Shown here in pieces: positions 7,321 through 11,013 of a stretch of 11,013 bases of DNA (the stretch's first letter is position 1; each line of letters begins with the position of its first letter). Made by a program: the position numbers and the translations under genes. The stretch covers positions 1 to 11,013 of the forward strand of contig CABQZS010000215.1 in NCBI GenBank assembly GCA_902468695.1. The letters are read 5' to 3'. Below the pieces are notes generated by a model, which made no database searches, was not told the origin of the DNA, and worked only from the letters and a program-made list of their open reading frames with translations. Source of the stretch: an uncultured Collinsella sp. (lineage in GTDB: Bacteria > Actinomycetota > Coriobacteriia > Coriobacteriales > Coriobacteriaceae).

Positions 7321-7366
7321 GGACAGGCACCTTTGTGGTGGTTCTTGCAGTTGTGGTGGCCTGTCT
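7321..7366. repeat. GT-rich imperfect hairpin beside the repeat array
   Basis: GACAGGCACC (7322-7331) pairs with GGTGGCCTGTC (7355-7365) with one bulged base. The loop holds one copy of TTGTGGTGG (7333-7341) and the 3' side a second (7351-7359), 18 bases apart. On the - strand it reads as GGTGCCTGTCC, a REP-like palindrome arm. It lies between the importer promoter and the alternating repeat array. It may be a second interspersed element; function unknown. Confidence 0.5.
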
Positions 7367-7374
7367 CGCTACTT

Positions 7375-7592
7375 TGTCTCAATCTGTAACATCTGCAGCC
7401 ATTTTTGCCGAGTAACTGTTACAGATCGAGATTTTCTCCTTAGGGGGATTCGAATGTCTCGATCTGTAACAGTTAGACGGCCAAAAGGTCTCTATCTGTT
7501 ACAGATTGAGACAAAGGTCAGGGACTAAGACGTCTTGTCTCGATCTGTAACAGTTAGACGGGAATTCGGGCCCTAGATGTTACAGATCGAGA
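7375..7592. repeat. Array of six alternating inverted repeats (three tandem hairpin units)
   Basis: The 15-base core TCTCRATCTGTAACA occurs at 7377-7391 (+), 7417-7431 (-), 7457-7471 (+), 7497-7511 (-), 7538-7552 (+) and 7578-7592 (-). Starts are 40, 40, 40, 41 and 40 bases apart. Pairing + and - copies gives three units (7375-7431, 7455-7513, 7536-7592), each a 15-17 bp stem around a loop of exactly 25 bases and repeating every 80-81 bp. Unit 3 arms pair perfectly, unit 2 has one G-U and unit 1 one A-C mismatch. The loops are mostly unrelated except that units 2 and 3 both begin GTTAGACGG, so 7455-7480 and 7536-7561 are identical over 26 bases. Alternating orientation is typical of BIME/REP clusters; an operator array is the alternative. 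No promoter or ORF is convincing inside it. Confidence 0.9.
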
Positions 7593-7605
7593 TAATCGCG
7601 TCGCG

Positions 7606-7648
7606 AAAATAAAAACCTCCGCAGGGGTGCTTCCCTTGCGGAGGTTTT
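7606..7648 (-). terminator. Intrinsic terminator of the DXS-like gene
   Basis: On the - strand AAAACCTCCGCA (7648-7637) pairs with TGCGGAGGTTTT (7623-7612). Three more G-C pairs lie past a bulged base, around a 6-base loop, and TTTTTATTTT (7615-7606) follows. It starts two bases after the stop codon and insulates the repeat array and importer from this gene. Confidence 0.93.
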
Positions 7649-7649
7649 C

Positions 7650-9431
7650 TTACTCGTTGAGTAGCCTTACGGCTTCGGCGGCCATGTTCTCGACCGTCAT
7701 GCCGTTCTGCGCGAGCAGTTCGTTGGGGTCGTAGCGGTCGGGGAAGCCCTTGGCGATGCCGAAGGTGCGTGTGCGCACTGGCGTGCAGGCCAAGTAGCAC
7801 GCGACACGCTCGCCCCAGCCGCCGTCCAATATGCCGTCCTCGAGGGTGACGACAACGCGATGCTCGGTGGCAAGGCTGTCGAGGAACTCGCGGTCGAGCT
7901 CGGTTGCAAAGCGCGGGTTGACGAGCGTGGCCTCGATGCCGTACTCGGCAGCCAAGCGGTTTGCCACGCGCTCGCCCAGCTCAAAGAAATCGCCAAGCGC
8001 AAGCACGGCCACATCGCGGCCCTGACGTACGACGTTGTAGCGAACGGCGCTGTAGTCGGTGTCCTCGGCGGGCGCCAAATCGGGGCGGCTCACCAGGCCA
8101 ATGCCGGGCACGCGGATCGCCACGGGATGCTCGCGGTGATCGAGCGACCAGCTCAGCATGGACAGATATTCCTCCATGCAGGCCGGTGCCAGGTAGCGCA
8201 TGTTGGGAAGTCCGCCCAGCATAGAAATATCAAAGAACGAGAGGTGTGTCTCGGATGTGGTGCCAAAGATCGACGCGCCAAACAGCAGGATGGTTGCGGG
8301 GGCGTCGTTGAGGCACAAGTCGTGCCACAGTTCGTCGTAGGCGCGCTGCAGGAACGTACCGTACACGCCAAAGACTGGCTTGGCGCCCGAGCGCGCAAGC
8401 GCGGTGGCAAAGGTCACGGCGTGCTCCTCGGCAATGCCCACATCGACGAACTGTTTGCCGGCGGCAGCGCGAAGCTCGGGTGTAAAGCCCATGATGTAGG
8501 GCGTGGCGGCCGTGATGCCCACGACCTGCGGATCGCGCTCGATGGCGGCGCTGAGCGCCTCGCCCGTAATGTCGGCATAGGTGCGCGGCGCAGGCTCGCT
8601 CGGATGACCCGGGCAGAGCTTGCGGCCGGTCGCCATGTCAAACGGACCCACGTGGTGCCAGCGTTCCGGGTCGCTCTGGGCCGGCTCAAAGCCCTTGCCC
8701 TTGGCGGTGGAGACGTGCAGCACGATGGGATGATCGATATTGCGCAGTTCCTGCAGCGCATCGACTAGGGCCAACACATCGTTACCGGCGTCCAGATAGC
8801 GGTAGTCGAGCCCCATCGCGCGGAAAACGTTGCGCTCACAGGTGCCGTTGCTGGCGCGCAGCTCGGCCAGATTGCGATAGAGGCCGCCGTGGTTCTCGGC
8901 GATGGACTGGTCGTTGTCATTGACGACGATGATCAGGTTGCTGTCGAGCTCGGCGGCATTGTTAAAGCCCTCAAACGCCAGGCCGCCCGAAAGCGAGCCG
9001 TCGCCAATGATGGTGATGACGTTGTACGTATCGCCCGCCAGGTCGCGCGCGTGGGCAAGGCCGCAGCCCAGGCTCACCGACGTGGAGGTATGGCCCATGG
9101 CGAACAGGTCGTGCTCGGACTCGTCGGGATTGGCAAAGCCAGAAGCCTCACCATAACGCTCCGGATCGATATAAGTGTACGCGCGCCCCGTCAGCGCCTT
9201 GTGGGCGTAGGTCTGGTGCGAAACGTCAAAGACAATCTTGTCGATGGGGGAGTTAAACACGCGATGAAGCGCAACCGTAAGCTCAACGACGCCCAAGTTG
9301 GGGGCAACGTGCCCGCCGACGGCGGCGGAGCTTTCGAGGATTGCCTGACGGATCTCGCCGCAGAGCAGCGGAAGCTCGGCGCGGTCGAGAGCCTTGACGT
9401 CCTCGGGCGTTGTCGTTTGCGTAAGCAGCAT
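7650..9431 (-). CDS. dxs: 1-deoxy-D-xylulose-5-phosphate synthase-like, transketolase family
   Basis: A thiamine-diphosphate enzyme of 593 aa, slightly shorter than typical DXS (~620). DXS condenses pyruvate with glyceraldehyde-3-phosphate as the first step of the MEP isoprenoid pathway. Visible: H41 in GGHVAPNLGVVEL, SHQTYAHK with H72, GHTSTSVS (113-120), TPP motif from GDGSLSGG (143-150) to NDND (171-174), catalytic E335 in GIAEEHAVT, then VYGTFLQRAYDEL (356-368) and a C-terminal transketolase domain. The usual DXS block with DRAG and GADGQTH is replaced by FGASIFGTTSETH (384-396), losing an Arg and an Asp that bind the aldehyde substrate in characterised enzymes. It belongs to a divergent branch often annotated dxs, and its activity is not certain. 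The start at 9431 is fixed by an in-frame stop 12 bases upstream; the nearest SD (GGAG) is 12 bases away. It is a single-gene unit. Confidence 0.8.
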   Translation of the reverse strand: MLLTQTTTPEDVKALDRAELPLLCGEIRQAILESSAAVGGHVAPNLGVVELTVALHRVFNSPIDKIVFDVSHQTYAHKALTGRAYTYIDPERYGEASGFANPDESEHDLFAMGHTSTSVSLGCGLAHARDLAGDTYNVITIIGDGSLSGGLAFEGFNNAAELDSNLIIVVNDNDQSIAENHGGLYRNLAELRASNGTCERNVFRAMGLDYRYLDAGNDVLALVDALQELRNIDHPIVLHVSTAKGKGFEPAQSDPERWHHVGPFDMATGRKLCPGHPSEPAPRTYADITGEALSAAIERDPQVVGITAATPYIMGFTPELRAAAGKQFVDVGIAEEHAVTFATALARSGAKPVFGVYGTFLQRAYDELWHDLCLNDAPATILLFGASIFGTTSETHLSFFDISMLGGLPNMRYLAPACMEEYLSMLSWSLDHREHPVAIRVPGIGLVSRPDLAPAEDTDYSAVRYNVVRQGRDVAVLALGDFFELGERVANRLAAEYGIEATLVNPRFATELDREFLDSLATEHRVVVTLEDGILDGGWGERVACYLACTPVRTRTFGIAKGFPDRYDPNELLAQNGMTVENMAAEAVRLLNE

Positions 9432-9440
9432 CGTTGTGGG

Positions 9441-9483
9441 TTACTCCATGCGAATCGTGCGCCGGCACTCCCTCGGCCGGCAC
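9441..9483 (-). promoter_or_regulatory. Leader of the DXS-like gene with direct repeat and minimal ORF
   Basis: On the - strand GTGCCGGC occurs twice (9483-9476 and 9468-9461), 15 bases apart; its GCCGGC core is self-complementary, so the pair can form a small hairpin. Below it lies ATG GAG TAA (9449-9441), in frame with and 9 bases before the gene start. No known riboswitch was recognised. The regulatory role is a guess. Confidence 0.3.
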
Positions 9484-9555
9484 AATTGCACAAGACAGTC
9501 TCGCACATTTTGGCGTTTGATATGTGACGGCGGCGCGGTAATTCGCCAACTGGTG

Positions 9556-9573
9556 GGGCAAAACGTTTTGTCC
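9556..9573. promoter_or_regulatory. Operator-like palindrome between the divergent genes
   Basis: CAAAACGTTTTG (9559-9570) is a perfect 12-base palindrome. GG/CC pairs at 9556-9557 and 9572-9573 extend it past one mismatch on each side. It lies in the 228-base gap between the divergent DXS-like and HD-domain genes, ~90 bases before the HD gene. It could be a repressor site for either gene. No strong promoter was recognised around it. Confidence 0.4.
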
Positions 9574-9659
9574 GATGCCATACTGATGTGTTCCATGATG
9601 TTTTTATCGATTGTGCACAGGCCGTGGCTTGTCGCCGTGAGTCGCTGGAAGGAGGCAGC

Positions 9660-10196
9660 ATGTCCGATGTCGTTCGTGCCGAGAAAATCGCGTGCGAAGT
9701 AGACCATGCTGCCCGTCAACTGGCACAGGCGGGCCGTCTGAATCTTACGCGCGAGTTTATCCAACATGGCGACGTGACGGTGTATGCGCATGTGATCTCG
9801 GTGGCGCGGGCGAGCATGTCCTTTGCCGAGCGCCTGGGCCGCGTCGGTGTCTCGGTCGACCGCGCCTCGTTGCTGCGCGGAGCCTTGTTACACGATTACT
9901 TTCTCTATGACTGGCACGATCCCGACCCGAGCCATCGACTGCACGGATTTCGGCATCCATTTTTTGCCCTGGCGCGTGCGGAGGAAGATTTTGAGCTGAC
10001 GTCTCGTGAGCGGAATATTATCGTGCGCCATATGTTTCCGCTGGTGCCGGTGCCGCCGACGTGTCGTGAGGCATGGATTGTATGCCTGGCAGATAAATGG
10101 TGCGCTCTACGCGAGACGGTCGCCGGCCGTCTGCCGCGCAAGGACGAGGCGGACGATGGCGTGAGCAGCGAATCGAGCGAGAAGAGGAGAGGGTAG
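9660..10196 (+). CDS. HD-domain protein, probable metal-dependent phosphohydrolase
   Basis: A soluble protein of 178 aa. The HD-superfamily metal ligands are visible in order: H44 (VYAHVISVA), H78-D79 (ALLHDYFLYDWH), H124 (IVRHMFP) and D145 (LADKW). HD proteins hydrolyse phosphate esters of nucleotides and related molecules; the substrate here is unknown. I chose ATG 9660 because AAGGAGG (9649-9655) sits 4 bases before it. A longer frame from 9588 would add 24 residues without an SD or domain content. The C-terminal ~20 residues are charged and probably disordered. The PF06541-type membrane-protein gene begins 3 bases after the stop, so the two form an operon and may work together. Confidence 0.85.
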   Translation: MSDVVRAEKIACEVDHAARQLAQAGRLNLTREFIQHGDVTVYAHVISVARASMSFAERLGRVGVSVDRASLLRGALLHDYFLYDWHDPDPSHRLHGFRHPFFALARAEEDFELTSRERNIIVRHMFPLVPVPPTCREAWIVCLADKWCALRETVAGRLPRKDEADDGVSSESSEKRRG

Positions 10197-10199
10197 ACG

Positions 10200-11013
10200 G
10201 TGGGGACCGCGATCGACATGGCATTTGACGGCGCGACGCTTGCCGCCTGCCCGCTCTCGGCGCTGGTGCTCTCGTTTGCCTTTTACGGGTTTTGCGGTTG
10301 GGCATGGGAGTCGACGGTATGCGCCATGCTCAACCACGGACGCTTTGCCAACAGCGGCTTTTTGCTAGGGCCGTGCTGCCCTATCTATGGCGCGGGCGGC
10401 ATTGCCTGCTGGCTGCTGTTGCGTGGGATTCCGGATGCCTTGAGCCAGTTTTTCGCTGCAGCGCTCGTATGCAGCGTGATTGAGTACAGCGTAGGCGTGC
10501 TGTTGGAAAAAACAACGGGCGCTCGCTTCTGGGATTACTCGCACCTGCCGTTTAACTTGCACGGACGCATCTGTCTGTACTGGGCCTGCGCGTTTGGCTT
10601 GGGTGCGTTGTGCATTTGCCGCGTAGTGGAACCGGCGGTGTTGGGCTTGCTCGGCCATTTGCCGGTGCTGATTGTGCGGCTGTCCGCCTTTATCGTCGCG
10701 GTCGCGATGATGGTCGACGCGGCATGCTCTTTGGCCAGTTGGCGCCGCCTGTCCGATCAGCTGGAGCGTGTGCGCGCCGACCTTGCCGACCGCATCAACG
10801 AGTCGCTTGCCGATGCGTCTGACTCCATGCTCGAACGTATTCCCGATTCTACGATTGACTCGGTGGCACAGACGCACATCCGTAGCCGTGCCGTTAACGC
10901 GTGGCTGGCCGAGCTGGGTGACGCCGCGCTCGATGCCCTGCGCGAGAAGGCTTCGATGCCGACGTTTATCTCGGATGGTGCTCGCGGCCTGGCGCTCGCT
11001 GCCCGCCGCGTGG
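10200..11013 (+). CDS. PF06541-type putative ABC transporter permease, 3' truncated by window
   Basis: An open frame of 271 codons running off the window. The N-terminal half is a multi-pass membrane domain with the PF06541 pattern (named CmpB/putative ABC permease; function not established): FYGFCGWAWES (28-38), NSGFLLGPCCPIYG (51-64), VIEYSVGVLLE (93-103) and FWDYSHLPFNLHGRICL (110-126). After the last membrane segment (~150-175) the sequence becomes polar and helical, with repeated Leu/Arg/Asp, and may form a coiled coil. GTG 10200 is preferred, since GAGGAGAGGG lies just upstream and it starts 3 bases after the HD gene. ATG 10218 is the alternative. No ATPase is adjacent, so the transporter name should be treated with caution. 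Confidence 0.82.
   Translation, partial: MGTAIDMAFDGATLAACPLSALVLSFAFYGFCGWAWESTVCAMLNHGRFANSGFLLGPCCPIYGAGGIACWLLLRGIPDALSQFFAAALVCSVIEYSVGVLLEKTTGARFWDYSHLPFNLHGRICLYWACAFGLGALCICRVVEPAVLGLLGHLPVLIVRLSAFIVAVAMMVDAACSLASWRRLSDQLERVRADLADRINESLADASDSMLERIPDSTIDSVAQTHIRSRAVNAWLAELGDAALDALREKASMPTFISDGARGLALAARRV

Noticed and set aside
7227..7415. Small + strand membrane protein of 62 residues
   Set aside because: It begins with TTG without an SD, overlaps the importer promoter, and its hydrophobic part is only the translation of the GT-rich hairpin and the first repeat.
7375..7592. CRISPR array with 25-base spacers
   Set aside because: Repeats alternate in orientation, are only 15-17 bases long, and two spacers share sequence next to the repeat. 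No cas gene is in the window.
7860..8768. + strand open frame of 302 codons
   Set aside because: It is antisense to the DXS-like gene and has no recognisable domain.
9588..9659. N-terminal extension of the HD-domain protein
   Set aside because: The extra 24 residues have no SD and no domain match, while AAGGAGG sits at the right distance before ATG 9660.
9432..9659. Riboswitch (for example TPP) before the DXS-like gene
   Set aside because: The leader is short and none of the conserved TPP-box sequences could be seen.

Overview
The window looks like chromosome from a high-GC Gram-positive gut anaerobe. A Coriobacteriia member such as Collinsella is my best guess, from the overall style: GC-rich codons, a twin-arginine lipoprotein binding protein, the HD-protein/PF06541 pair and an anaerobe-type DXS-like protein. 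This is inference, because no rRNA or marker gene is present.

Left part (1-2753, + strand): the tail of an XRE/Cro-type HTH regulator ends in a strong intrinsic terminator. A promoter and a three-gene ABC exporter cassette follow: one ATPase and two overlapping ABC-2-type permeases. This stretch is visibly more AT-rich than the rest and uses more A/T-ending codons (for example ATA), so it may have been acquired. A G/C-run hairpin separates it from the convergent operon to the right.

Middle (2867-7192, - strand): a polar amino-acid ABC importer operon, read right to left. It comprises a Tat/lipobox solute-binding protein, a terminator-like hairpin, two permeases with a 4-base overlap, and a GlnQ/GluA-type ATPase. 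Last comes a class I glutamine-amidotransferase-like peptidase C26 (gamma-glutamyl hydrolase family). Together they could import a polar amino acid or gamma-glutamyl compound and hydrolyse it in the cytoplasm. A good sigma70-type promoter lies just upstream of the binding-protein gene.

Intergenic 7193-7649: the most unusual part of the window. A 15-17 bp motif (core TCTCRATCTGTAACA) occurs six times in strictly alternating orientation every 40-41 bp, giving three tandem ~80 bp units. Each unit is an inverted repeat with a loop of exactly 25 nt. Next to it is a separate GT-rich hairpin. The array lies between the terminator of the DXS-like gene and the promoter of the importer operon.

Right part: 7650-9431 (-) is a DXS/transketolase-family enzyme that lacks some residues expected of canonical DXS. 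Diverging from it (+) is a two-gene unit: an HD-domain phosphohydrolase-like protein and a PF06541-type multi-pass membrane protein that runs off the window.

No tRNA, rRNA, complete mobile element or CRISPR array was seen.
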